Part shown: positions 11,301 to 22,200 of the stretch, one piece after another
Position numbering within the stretch: the first letter of the stretch is position 1
Layout: the number at the start of each line of letters is the position of its first letter
DNA from: Saussurea involucrata
Taxonomy: Eukaryota > Streptophyta > Magnoliopsida > Asterales > Asteraceae
Length of the DNA: 64,000 nt
Assembly: GCA_033807775.1 (NCBI GenBank)
Contig: CM066315.1
Coordinates: forward strand, 58,992,820 to 59,056,819
Direction: 5' to 3'
The notes under the pieces: generated by a model
Seen by the model: the letters and a program-made list of their open reading frames with translations, nothing else
What the model was told of the DNA's origin: nothing
Database searches by the model: none
Position numbers and translations under genes: made by a program

Positions 11301-12557
11301 TGATTTCAGAGTATTGCTTGCTTAAACTTTGTTTAAACGCATTTTCCGACCTATGGGTCTAGCAAGCGTGGAGCATTTTGCTCGGTTTTGACTTGGAGTT
11401 AGTCATGGGCCAATTGCCCGGTTTTAATGGCTCGATGTGGAGTCTAGTTGATGAGTTGTTTTTGTCGCACCGTTTGGCATTCTTTGCACGTTGAGTGTTT
11501 ACATGTTTGGGTGAGTGAGTCAATCCGGAATAGGCATGTTGTTGGTAGGCTGTTTTGCTCTGGATCCTTAGGCACGTCAGTCAGACGTTGGTAATGGTCG
11601 GTTGGGTATCTCGGGGTGGCACCCCGGTATTCATGTGTTTTAACCTAGACTTTCCAGTAGGTGCTAGGAGGATATAGTTGTGGGCACTTACCTGGGAGGT
11701 AGTTCCGGTGTGCTGGGTCTTGAGGCGTTACCTGGGAGGTAGACGTCAAGGTGTATCCTCGATACGGTGTGACTTGGCTTCGTAGAGCAAGTGTGGATGA
11801 TACGTCGACGGTGGAAGGTAGGCATTCCACGCGCGTTAGTACTGTAGGCCGAATAGTATCGGTTAAGGGATTGATCCCCTTTGTTATTAAGAGAATAAAT
11901 GCGCATCAACCATTTCGAGGTAGGTGGTATATTTAGGTGTCGACTTTTGGGCTTGAGGCCAAACACCTTTAGTATAATCGGAGAGTTGTAGCCGATGTTA
12001 AGATAATCATGGTGATGATAATAGTAACCCTGAAATGATCACTTGTGATGAATGGTTGTGGTGGAACGATCTACGTGTGTGTTAGTGATTTGGTAGTGGG
12101 GGATAGCTATTGGTGTTAATGTCTAGGATAATACCACGCTTATTTGAGTTACTGAAATCGGTTGGACCGATGTTCGGCGGGTGGCCGATGTTTGTTATTG
12201 TGATCGGTTGGACCGATGTTCGGCGGGTGGCCGATGTTTGTTATTGTGATCGGTTGGACCGATGTTCGGCGGGTGGCCGATATTTGTTATTGCAATCGGT
12301 TGGACCGATGTTCGGCAGGGGGTCGATGTTTTGTGGATATAATTTATTGAAAATCTTTGGAGTCTATTAGAATTTGTGGTAGTTAATCGACAGTTAAGGG
12401 TAGGAATGATCGTAGTCGGGTATCCTGTAGGGTATATTGGTGAGCACCATTAGAAGGGTTAGAGCTTGAAAGTGGTTTGAGTTTGGGATATCATCAAATG
12501 CGAGAGAATTTTTAGAAGCTGTTTGCGGACGTAGACTTCGGGGGCGAAGTCTAATCC
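8365..12557 (+). other. Non-coding internal region of the LARD-like element
   Basis: About 4.2 kb with only short chance ORFs and no retroviral motifs. Two dyads of the form GATCGGGG...CCGATGG occur near 8957 and 9005, and a 46-bp tandem array lies at 12157-12331. It presumably holds packaging and dimerisation signals used in trans by an autonomous partner, which is inference. Confidence 0.7.
12157..12331 (+). repeat. 46-bp tandem repeat, about four copies
   Basis: Copies start at 12157, 12203, 12249 and 12295, the last partial. Each contains ATCGGTTGGACCGAT, a dyad closely like the one in the LTR tandem repeats, followed by GTTCGGCGGGTGGCCGAT. Confidence 0.85.
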
Positions 12558-12570
12558 AAGTGGGGAGAGT
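12558..12570 (+). other. Polypurine tract of the LARD-like element
   Basis: AAGTGGGGAGAGT lies directly before the 3' LTR, where plus-strand priming is expected. Confidence 0.7.
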
Positions 12571-15028
12571 TGTAAAGCCCGTGTCCCGGTACGTTTATTA
12601 ATTAATTTTAATAATTTAAAAATGGTTTACCTTTAATTGTTTGGTTAATGGTTTGGTGTCAAAAAGGACCAAAAATTGTAGCTTTAGTGTCATTTAGTGT
12701 AGTTTGTGAGATAAGGTGTAGTTGAGGGGCTAGAGTGCAATTTTTGGAACTTATCTCATAGGTCACGGCCCATGGCCAAATTCCATCCTTGTTTCTTCTT
12801 TCCTTGATAGCCAAGCAAACCCAAAACGTTTCCATAACCCTTTCCTTTTCCTTTGTGTGCTTTGCCGCCGAGAAGAAGAGTTAGAGAGAGAGAGAGAGAT
12901 AGAAACCGAGAGGTAGAGAGAGAGGAGTTGGCCGGAAACCCCCCCCCCACCTGTCGCCGCTGTGCTGTTAGCGGAGGTCACCGCTGCTGCTGTCCGTCGG
13001 AGGAGTCGAGGGAGAGAAGATCGGTCGTGGTGGTGAGGCGTCGTCTTGAGGTAAGTCGTTCTCTCGTTCGTCTCGTTTCTTTTCCTTGTTCCTTTCGTTT
13101 TTCCGGCGAGACCACCACCGCCGCACGCCGTCGCTGCGGTGGCTGTAGGTGGAGGGTGGTGGCAGTGGGTGTCACACGTAGCGTAAGACCCGAATCGTTA
13201 AGCCTTGAACCGTTTTTATAAGTTATCTTTTATGAAAATTTTAGTGTGCTGTCCAGTTTTCGCGCAACCATAACTTTTCCGTCGTAACTCCGTTTGAGCC
13301 GAAACTGGCGCCCACGGTTCAAGTTCAGGGTCGAGCACGTTTTCCGTGTTTTAGCGGAAAACTGGTTTGGTCTCTAGCTGGGCGAAAAAGTGGTCGCAAG
13401 TTCGGTGTTTTGTCATTTTATGTGAAAATTAGTTTTCTGTCCAGTTCGTATTTCGGCCATAACTTTCTCGTCGTAACTCGGTTTGAGGCGATTCTGGTGT
13501 CCACGGTTCACTTTCTGTGTCGGGCACGTTTTTCGTGTTTTGGCGAAAGGCTGGTTCGGCCCCTAGCTAGGCGGAAAACTTCTGTTTTTACAGCAGGTCG
13601 GTAAACCGACAGTGTTGTAATCTGCCACTGTTTTGTCATGGTCATAACTTTCTGCTCGTAACTCGGTTTGGGGTGAAATCGGTGTCAAAAGTTCCCTTTT
13701 TGAGTCTAGAAACTTTTCTGTGTTTTGTGCAAAACCCAGTTCGGGACGTAGCATGGGTCGATTTGTCGTTTTATACTGAAAGGTGCTGAATTTTGCTGTT
13801 CCGGAAACTGTTTTGTAAAATCCGTAGTAAATTGTAGAAAAATCGTTAGGAGGCGTATAATATGTCCTTGGAACCCTAACTCAGAGTACTTTCTGGTCAT
13901 GAAATAATATTGGGAATTTTCTGGGTTTAAAGGGGTCGAAACAGGTCCCGAACAGGCCTGTTTTGGGTGAGCGGAATTTAGTTTTAGTGACGGTTTAAGC
14001 GTGTGTCGTGTCATAGAGTCCGGGTCTCGTATTGACACGTTTTAACATGCATTTAGGTGCTGGGAAGTGACCGTAATTGTGAAGCTTGAATTGTGTTATT
14101 AAGCTGGGCGCGCATTCGAGGTGAGTTCTCTCACCGTGTAGTTAGGGGTTGTATGCATGTCATAATAGTTTGTGTGTACTACTGTCTTTGTGGTGTGAAC
14201 TAGTTGTTTGTGGTGTGTAATATTTGATTGGTTTGAATGCTTGGTTTAAATGTTTTACATTACAATTCGGTGGGACCGAGGCCTCGATGGTACTGAGGTG
14301 TTGGATACATTACAATTCGGTGGGACCGAGGCCTCGATGGTACTGAGGTGTTGGTTACATTACAATTCGGTGGGACCGAGGCCTCGATGGTACTGAGGTG
14401 TTGGATACATTACAATTCGGTGGGACCGAGGCCTCGATGGTACTGAGGTGTTGGATACATTACAATTCGGTGGGATCGAGGCCTCGATGGTACTGAGGTG
14501 TTGGTTACATTACAATTCGGTGGGACCGAGGCCTCGATGGTACTGAGGTGTTGGATACATTACAATTCGGTGGGACCGAGGCCTCAATGGTACTGAGGTG
14601 TTGGATACATTACAATTCGGTGGGACCGAGGGTCCGATGGGACCGAGGGGTTGGATACATAATTACTGGTAGATGTTTACTCGTTTTATGTAACTGTGAT
14701 GCTGTTGCTTATGTGCGGATAGGGGTGAGGTGTATATAATTCCTATCTGCGCATGTGTTGGAATTCACTAAGCTTCGTGCTTACCCTTTCCCAATAAACT
14801 GTGGTTTCAGGTACGGGCGGCTCCAAGGCGTGACGAGTACACACTGACGCGCGAGAAGAGCTGGTTGCTTTATGATTTTAAAAATTAAACGTTTATTCCG
14901 CTGGTTTTATTTTATGAAGACATTAATTATGTGTTTGCAAACGAAACGTTGGGATCATTTATTGAGTTGTTATCAATGAATTGTTTATTTAAAAATTTAA
15001 ATTTGCTTGTAATTTTTGGGACGTTACA
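12571..15028 (+). repeat. 3' LTR of the LARD-like element (2458 bp)
   Basis: Same ends as the 5' LTR and almost identical throughout. It carries its own 8 x 50-bp array at 14260-14659, with one substitution (GGGATCGAGG) relative to the 5' array. Confidence 0.92.
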
Positions 15029-15033
15029 AATTG

Positions 15034-15741
15034 AAAGAACTTTCAAGTTCTTGAAGGTCTTTTATGAGGTAACTCTTGCTTTTTCTGGCTCTAAATATAC
15101 TACCACGAATTTGTATTTTGCAAATGTTTTGACGGTTAGAGTGTTGTTACACAAAGAAAAAGATAGTCATGATATGTTTATGCAAAAGATGGCTACTCGG
15201 ATGTATGTGAAGTTTGAGAAATATTGGGCTGATTTTAGCACAATTATGGCGTTTGCGGCTGTTTTGGATCCACGATATAAGTTTCAGATTGTTGAATGGG
15301 GTTTTGAGAAAGCTTATGGGGACGAGTACAAATCTGAGTTGGCAATAGTAAAGGACAAATTGTTTTCATTGTTTAAAGAGTATGTGGATGAGTCAAATTT
15401 GAATAAAACCAAAGATGGTGAACCTAAGAAGGACTCCAATGAAGGATCTCAATATGTTGTGCTAGATGAAGCTTCTTCTTCACTTCTAATGGTATGTTTT
15501 ATTATTATACATTTACTATTTTTCCGTTTATTCATTTTCTATTTATCTCATTATTTTTATTTGTTTAGTAGGACTTTGATAACTTTTCAACTAAGGTGAC
15601 TTCTCAAGCGGTAAAGTCTGAACTTGAATGTTATTTAGAAGAGAAGCGCATGCCTCGCGTGAGCAATCTAAACATTTTGGACTATTGGAGAACTCATGAG
15701 ATTCGGTATCCAACTCTTGCTCGGATGGCTAGGGACATCTT
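15034..15741 (+). pseudogene. hAT transposase, part 2 (C-terminal core, with one intron)
   Basis: Continues the frame of 4700-5890 once the LTR element and one TSD are removed. Contains MATRMYVKFEKYWADFS and AAVLDPRYK, both hallmarks of plant hAT transposases. A canonical 80-bp intron (GTATGT at 15492 to TAG ending at 15571) follows. The next exon has NILDYWRTHEIRYPTLARM, the start of the hATC dimerisation domain. It stops at 15741 where Copia-1 inserted, duplicating ATCTT. The annotated frame that runs through the intron to 15599 is not the real exon. Confidence 0.87.
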
Positions 15742-16706
15742 TGTTGATCCAAACCCTCAGTGATTTGATAATGACCCTCTCTTATATACTTAGTGAAAAT
15801 TGTAAGTAAACAATATGTATCAGAGTTTCACTATCGCTGATAAGTACTAAGATCTTCCAGTACCGCTGATAGGAACTCTCGCTTTTTAGATTAAACATTC
15901 AGTGAACACTGTTCATCATTAATGCGCTGAGTCTGTTCAGTCATTATGATGATCGCTGATAAGTTAGTTGTTTACTTATGATCCCTGAAGACAAGTTTCA
16001 CGTCAACAAAGGTTCTACGCTGAAGTCGAAGATCAAGCTCAAGAACCAGCGACAAGTCTCCTAATGAACTGATGCGGATCAGCGAAGACTCAGATTTGTC
16101 CACTCAACGTGAAGTATCAAGTACAAGACTTCAGCTATCGCTGAACTTTATCATCTGCTGAATAGTAAATGATAATCGCTGAATCAACGAAAGCTGATCA
16201 TGAAGTCCTTCGTACAAAGTACTTTTGTCTTAACCACCCTTGCACGCCTCCGTACGAAATGTCAGAAAAGAACCTCCGAATATCTGAAATCGTACAACCA
16301 CTCTGATACTACACTGTTCATCCTTACGGCTACTAAGGTTGTCAACCAAGGTCAATGACATGCAACCAACCAGCTGATGACACGTGTAAAGTGTATACTG
16401 ACTTGCATTAAATGCATGCAGTATATAAAGAGATGAACTCACTTCATTTGAAGTAACTTGCTAACTCTGGACAAGTTCAAATCTCTCTCAAGATAGGATT
16501 TTATTAGTAATCTCCTTATCTTTCTTAGTGCAAGAAACCTTAGTGTTCCAACTTGTTTAGATTTAGGTTTATCCTTAATCTTGTTTCCGCAACAAGCTGT
16601 AAATTGTTAATGATTTATCAATAAACAATTTAGAAAAGTAAAATAGTGTGTTTGTATTCAACCCCCCTCCCTTCTACAAACTTGTATAGGCCTTTCGGGA
16701 CCAACA
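15742..16706 (+). repeat. 5' LTR of Copia-1 (965 bp)
   Basis: TGTTGATCC...CCAACA. About three substitutions separate it from the 3' copy, besides a strongly expanded C-run in the 3' copy, so insertion was recent. A TATATAAAG box lies near 16420 and is a candidate TATA box for the element's promoter. Confidence 0.9.
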
Positions 16707-16708
16707 AA

Positions 16709-16720
16709 TGGTATCAGAGC
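16709..16720 (+). other. Primer-binding site of Copia-1
   Basis: TGGTATCAGAGC two bases after the LTR, complementary to the tRNA-iMet 3' region. Confidence 0.85.
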
Positions 16721-16786
16721 AGATTTGTTTAATCTCATAAACAAGATCTAATCTAAGATATTTCTCTTCCTTGCTATTATCTGAAA

Positions 16787-19204
16787 ATGGCCTCTCACAC
16801 AAACACAAATTATATAGACAATGGTTCTCTTGCAAAACCCCCTAGATTTTCCAGAGATAACTTCAACTTGTGGAAAAACAGGATGACACTCTTCTTAGAA
16901 GGTGTAGACCCTACTATACCTTACTATCTTGAGAACGGCCCACACATCCCTGTAACAATTGATCCTTTAGTTCCAGCCACTGCAAATAGACCTGCTATTC
17001 CAGAAAGGCTGATTCCTAAAGAAATCCATCAGTGGACCGACGAAGATAAGAAGAAAGTGGCTATAGATACAAAAGCCAGATCCATACTATCCATGGCCCT
17101 TCCTGACGAAGTCTACCATTCCGTCATGAACCTGAAGTCATCAAAAGCCATGTGGGACACAATATGTGTTCAGTATGAAGGAACGTCTGAAGTGCAGGAC
17201 TCAAGAAAGATCAACCTGGTAAGACAATACGAAAGCTTCATTTCTGGTAAGAATGAAACTCTCTCTGAAGTTCACCAACGTTTTAATTGTTTAATTATAG
17301 ATCTGAAAACTGTTGGTAAGGAATATTCTAACTTTGAAGTGCTGACAAAGTTTCTAGAATGTTTACCTGAAAGCTGGGACAATTATTCCATGTGTCTCAA
17401 GCTGTCAAAGGATCTAAGATCAATGACCCTTGCTACCTTATATGGCATATTGCTGAATCATGAGCAATCTAGCCATCTTAAGAAGAATCTTGTAAAAGAT
17501 TCCAAAAGCACCCCTGTTGCTTTAATCTCAGAGGAACCTTCTACTCAGCGACCTTCGGTCACTATCACTGAGTTAGAGAGTAACTCTGAAAGGTCATCAG
17601 ATTCTGATTTTTCAGATGATGATGAATCCTTCGCTCTCCTAACTAAAAAGTTCAGGAGATTCGCCAAGAAGAAAATGTTTAGAAAGAACAAACCTCTTTC
17701 CATAACTGACAAGCCTAAATCATCAGCTTTTGTTGATAAGGCTACTGCTACTTGTTTCAACTGCGAAAAGACAGGTCATTTCGCTAATGAGTGCAGGTCA
17801 AAGAAAATCATGAGACCTTCAGCTTTTACAAAGAAATCCTTTGTTCCAAGGAATAAAGATGACAAATACTCAAAGCTGAAGGAGAAGTATGCAAAGCTGA
17901 AAAGCTTTAAGAAGAAAGGAAAAGGCCTGATGGCTGACTATGATTGGGCTGCTTCTGATGAAGAAGCATCATCATCTGATTCTGAAGATGATGAAGCAAA
18001 TCAATGTCTCATGGCTAAGATTGAAGAAGAGGAAGAAAGTTCAGACATTCCCTCCACTTCAACATCTGCCATTCAGGTATCACCTTCTTTCTTTACCAAT
18101 ATTGCAAATATTGATGAAGCTGATAGTCTCCGTAAAATCGATCTATTGACTAGAAGTTTATACGAAGCCATGAACGGCAAAGCTGTGGTTGAAAACCAAA
18201 ATCTTGATCTTGCTGAAAAGCTTAAAAACTGCCACCTTCAAATAGAAAAGCTTTCTAAAATTGAAGATGATTTTAAAGATCAAGTCTATTTAAATCAGCT
18301 AGTCAAAATCGAACGAGCAGAAGCTATCGCTGCATTAAAAGCTGAACAAGCTACTGTTGAAGGATGGTGTAATTCTTCAACAAAGATCACTGAGATAATT
18401 AAGGCTCAGATTCCCCTGAGTGATAAACGTGGTCTGGGTTATAAATATGATACTCCAAAACCAACCACTGAACGTTCAATGCTTAAATTTGGAACGTTCG
18501 TATCCTCAGTCACTGACACTTCATCATCTCAGTACTCCTTGTCCATTACACCAATCCCTGAGGAAACTCCTACCTCCTCAAAAGGTAAGGAGAAAATGGT
18601 TTATTCAAAACCTACCTCTGTCTCTAAAGACAAAGGTAAAGGAATTGTTATTTATCAAAATCCTCAGAAGGGTACCTTAGTACCAAAGCTGAATGCTTCT
18701 AAAGCCTCAGTGACCAATCCCTCTGAATCTAGAAAGCTGATCTCTGGGTCTATTCAGCTATCTACTCCTAGACTCAGAGTGGATGTCCTTGGTAAGAAAT
18801 CTGAAGAACTGAATGTTCGTCCCATTTCTAAAGCCAATAGCTTACTTGGTGCTGGCACTTCTAATTCTAAATTAAAAGCTCAGCATACAAGTGGTCCTAG
18901 AACTATTTTTAGTTATAGGAAATGTTATCACTGTGGACTTACCGATCATATTGCTAGTAAGTGCCCCACAGCCACCAAAGCTGAAAAAATAGCTAAGGTG
19001 AAGATTGCCCCCAAGGCAAAGAAGACCAACCCTGGTGCAAGTCAGGTCAAGGTGACTCCTACCACTGAGGTTAAGAAATTAACCAAAGTGAAGAAAGACA
19101 AAGCTGAATCTTCAAATGCTGCGAAGACCGCTGAACCTTCCATTCCAACTACTACCACTGACAAACGTGTATACATGGTTAAGTGGGTACCTAAGAAAAA
19201 CTAA
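16787..19204 (+). CDS. gag: Copia-1 Gag polyprotein (805 aa)
   Basis: Nucleocapsid/capsid precursor that forms the virus-like particle. The N-terminus (ISGKNETLSEVHQRFN and surroundings, residues about 20-230) is the DUF4219/UBN2 capsid-type region of plant Copia Gag. A CCHC zinc knuckle, CFNCEKTGHFANEC, begins near residue 323. A second, CYHCGLTDHIASKC, begins near residue 713 beyond a Ser/Glu-rich and coiled-coil stretch. Most Copia Gags have only one knuckle and are much shorter; the long form fits Sireviruses. The ATG lies 80 bp after the LTR. The frame ends with TAA at 19202, and the pol frame follows in the same phase after that stop. Confidence 0.9.
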   Translation: MASHTNTNYIDNGSLAKPPRFSRDNFNLWKNRMTLFLEGVDPTIPYYLENGPHIPVTIDPLVPATANRPAIPERLIPKEIHQWTDEDKKKVAIDTKARSILSMALPDEVYHSVMNLKSSKAMWDTICVQYEGTSEVQDSRKINLVRQYESFISGKNETLSEVHQRFNCLIIDLKTVGKEYSNFEVLTKFLECLPESWDNYSMCLKLSKDLRSMTLATLYGILLNHEQSSHLKKNLVKDSKSTPVALISEEPSTQRPSVTITELESNSERSSDSDFSDDDESFALLTKKFRRFAKKKMFRKNKPLSITDKPKSSAFVDKATATCFNCEKTGHFANECRSKKIMRPSAFTKKSFVPRNKDDKYSKLKEKYAKLKSFKKKGKGLMADYDWAASDEEASSSDSEDDEANQCLMAKIEEEEESSDIPSTSTSAIQVSPSFFTNIANIDEADSLRKIDLLTRSLYEAMNGKAVVENQNLDLAEKLKNCHLQIEKLSKIEDDFKDQVYLNQLVKIERAEAIAALKAEQATVEGWCNSSTKITEIIKAQIPLSDKRGLGYKYDTPKPTTERSMLKFGTFVSSVTDTSSSQYSLSITPIPEETPTSSKGKEKMVYSKPTSVSKDKGKGIVIYQNPQKGTLVPKLNASKASVTNPSESRKLISGSIQLSTPRLRVDVLGKKSEELNVRPISKANSLLGAGTSNSKLKAQHTSGPRTIFSYRKCYHCGLTDHIASKCPTATKAEKIAKVKIAPKAKKTNPGASQVKVTPTTEVKKLTKVKKDKAESSNAAKTAEPSIPTTTTDKRVYMVKWVPKKN

Positions 19205-22200
19205 TCTTCCTTTGTATTGCAGGTTAAGAAGGGTATCTGGTATCTCGATAGCGGATGCTCTAGACACATGACTGGTAAGAAAAACCTGCTCGCTGAATAC
19301 AAGGAAGAGAAAGGTCCCTCTGTGACTTTCAGTGGAAATGGAAAAGGACACACCCGAGGGTATGGTGTACTTTCAAATGGTACAACCTCCTTCAGAAGAG
19401 TCGCATATGTTGAAGGGCTGAAGCATAATCTTCTGAGCATCAGTCAGCTTTGCGACATGGATAACAAAGTGATTTTCACTAAGGAATCCTGCTTTGTCTC
19501 TGACAAAAAGGAGAAAATAGCTCTCAGCGGTTATCGTTTGGAAAATGTTTATGTGATAAACATGGACTCAACAACCACTGAGAACTCCTGTTTCTTCTCA
19601 AAGGCATCTTCTGATGTTAACTGGCTATGGCACAAAAGGCTCTCACATCTCAACTTCAAGACGCTGAATACTCTTTCCTCCAAAGAGTTAGTCACTGGTC
19701 TACCTCAACATTCATACGCCAAAGAGTCTTTATGTTCAGCGTGTGAAAAAGGGAAGCAGACCAAGGCAAGCTTCAAGTCAAAGCAAGTCTCCTCAGTGTC
19801 ATCTCCTCTACAACTACTCCATATGGATTTGTTTGGCCCCGTTAACAAACAATCCATCGCTGGAAAGAAATATACGCTAGTCATAGTTGATGAATTCTCT
19901 CGTTACACATGGGTAATGTTTCTCCGTTCTAAGAGTGACACCCCTGAAGAACTCATCACCTTTGTTCGGAAGATGGAAACTCTGAACAATATGACTGTTC
20001 GCTCAATAAGGAGTGATCATGGAACTGAATTCAAAAACAGTTCTCTTGATTCCTTCCTTGAGAGTAAGGGTATTTCTCACAACTTTTCGTCAGTGAGAAC
20101 ACCACAACAAAATGGAGTCGCTGAAAGAAGAAATAGAACAATTATTGAAGCTGCACGTTCAATGCTCAGCGATTCTCACCTGCCTACTCAGTTTTGGGCA
20201 GAAGCTGTCAACACCGCTTGTTTTACGCAAAACAGGTCGCTGATAGTTAAAAGATTCAAAAAGACAGCCTATGAACTTTTTCATGGGAGAAAGCCTTCAA
20301 TCAGCTTTCTTCACATCTTTGGATGTCAGTGTTTCATACTGAACAACAGAGATGCCCTTGGAAAGTTTGATCCTAAGGCTGATGATGGAATCTTTCTTGG
20401 ATACTCCTCAGTCTCCAAAGCCTTCAGAGTCTTCAACCGTAGAAGACAAACTGTAGAAGAAACTATTCACGTCACGTTTGACGAATCCCGTTCAGCGAAC
20501 TCTAAAGCGAACGCTGATACTGAAGAACTGAATCAATGGATGTTTTCTCATCTTGGTGATTCAGAAGAAGTTCCCACTCCTCATGCTCATCCAGTAGAAG
20601 ATGATAGTCCCACTATCATTCCAAACATGCAGAACAGTGAAGCTGAAACATCATGGGTCTCAGCTGTTCCTAATAACACTATACCTGCAGTTGATCCAAA
20701 TGTCTCAGACATTCCATCTATATCTCAGCAATCAGTGAATGAAGTGACAAATGCAAACATTCCTCTCTTAGCTGATAATCCAGAAGTAGTTGAAGCCTCA
20801 TCTTCAGTTTCTCCAGTTCAGACTGAGTCAGCGACGTATGCTCCGGCTCAGCGATGGACTGTAAATCACCCAATCGATCAAATTCCTGGTGATCCCAACG
20901 CTGGTATTCAGACTCGTAGAAGTGCAGGTAATATTTGTTTATTTGTTAACTTTATTTCTCTAACTGAACCAAAGAAAATAGATGATGCCCTCAGAGATCC
21001 AAACTGGGTTAGCGCTATGCAAGAAGAGCTGACTGAATTCGAAAGAAACAAAGTTTGGAAACTTGTTCGGAGACCAACTGACAAAACGGTGATAGGCACT
21101 AAGTGGGTCTATCGAAACAAGTTGGACGAACATGGTACTGTAACTCGCAACAAAGCTCGTCTTGTTGCTCAGGGATACAGACAAGAGGAAGGCATAGATT
21201 ATGACGAAACTTTTGCTCCAGTAGCAAGACTTGAATCTATTCGTCTTTTCTTAGCATATGTTGTACACAAAAACTTCACTGTACATCAGATGGATGTTAA
21301 GTCAGCGTTTCTGAATGGAAAGCTGAATGAAGAAGTGTATGTGGAACAACCTCCAGGATTCTCAGATCCTAAGCGTCCAGGTTATGTTTATAAACTAGAC
21401 AAGGCACTTTATGGCTTAAAGCAAGCTCCTCGTGCATGGTATGATACTCTCTCTACTTATCTCCATATTGAAAAATTTGAGAGAGGAAAGATTGACAAAA
21501 CTTTATTTTTTAGAAAAGTGAAAGGTCATATCATTTTAGTTCAAATATATGTTGATGACATTATATTTGGTTCTACTAACCCTGAGCTTTGTACTCGTTT
21601 CGCTGATAGAATGAAAGATGAGTATAAAATGAGAATGATGGGTGAACTAACATATTTCCTTGGTCTTCAGATTAAGCAAACTGAAAAAGGAACTTTTATA
21701 AATCAGGGAAAATATGTTAAAGATATGCTGAAGAAATTCGACTTAACTGAAAGTTCAGCTATGAAAACCCCTATGGCACCACCGCTGACACTTGATAAGG
21801 ACACAAATGGTGTTCCTGTCAATGTCACGCTGTACCGTAGGATGATCGGCTCACTATTGTATCTTACAGCTAGCCGACCCGATATTATGTTTGCAACATG
21901 TCTGTGCGCACGATATCAAGCTGAACCTAAGATATCCCATATGAAAGCTGTAAAGCGAATCTTTCGATATCTTAAGGGTACAACGAATCTAGGCCTTTGG
22001 TATCCCAAAGACTCAGGATTCGATCTAACCGCCTATTCAGACAGTGATTTTGCAGGTTGCAAAATGGATAGAAAAAGAACCACAGGAGGATGTCAGCTCC
22101 TGGGTGGAAAGCTGGTAAGTTGGACAAGTAAGAAGCAAAACTCAGTGTCCACTTCCACAGCTGAAGCTGAGTATGTAGCCGCTGGAAGCTGCTGTTCTCA

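Larger units (their letters stand above)
5891..15028 (+). mobile_element. Non-autonomous LTR retrotransposon without coding capacity (LARD-like)
   Basis: It has two nearly identical long LTRs, a tRNA-iMet-type primer site, a purine tract and a perfect 5-bp TSD AATTG (5886-5890 and 15029-15033). The 4.2-kb internal region has no gag, protease, RT, RNase H or integrase ORF on either strand. Long LTRs around a conserved non-coding interior define large retrotransposon derivatives (LARDs). The TGTAA...TTACA ends and TTGGTATCAGAGC junction suggest a Ty3/Gypsy chromovirus (Tekay-like) ancestor, which is inference. It sits inside the hAT transposase exon. Confidence 0.88.

Noticed and set aside
12853..13221. 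122-aa Arg-rich ORF as a gene
   Set aside because: It lies within the LARD-like LTR, is compositional, and its 5' LTR counterpart is broken by an AG-count difference.
14931..15599. 222-aa ORF as an independent gene
   Set aside because: It fuses the last 98 bp of the LARD-like LTR to a hAT transposase exon and then runs through an intron.
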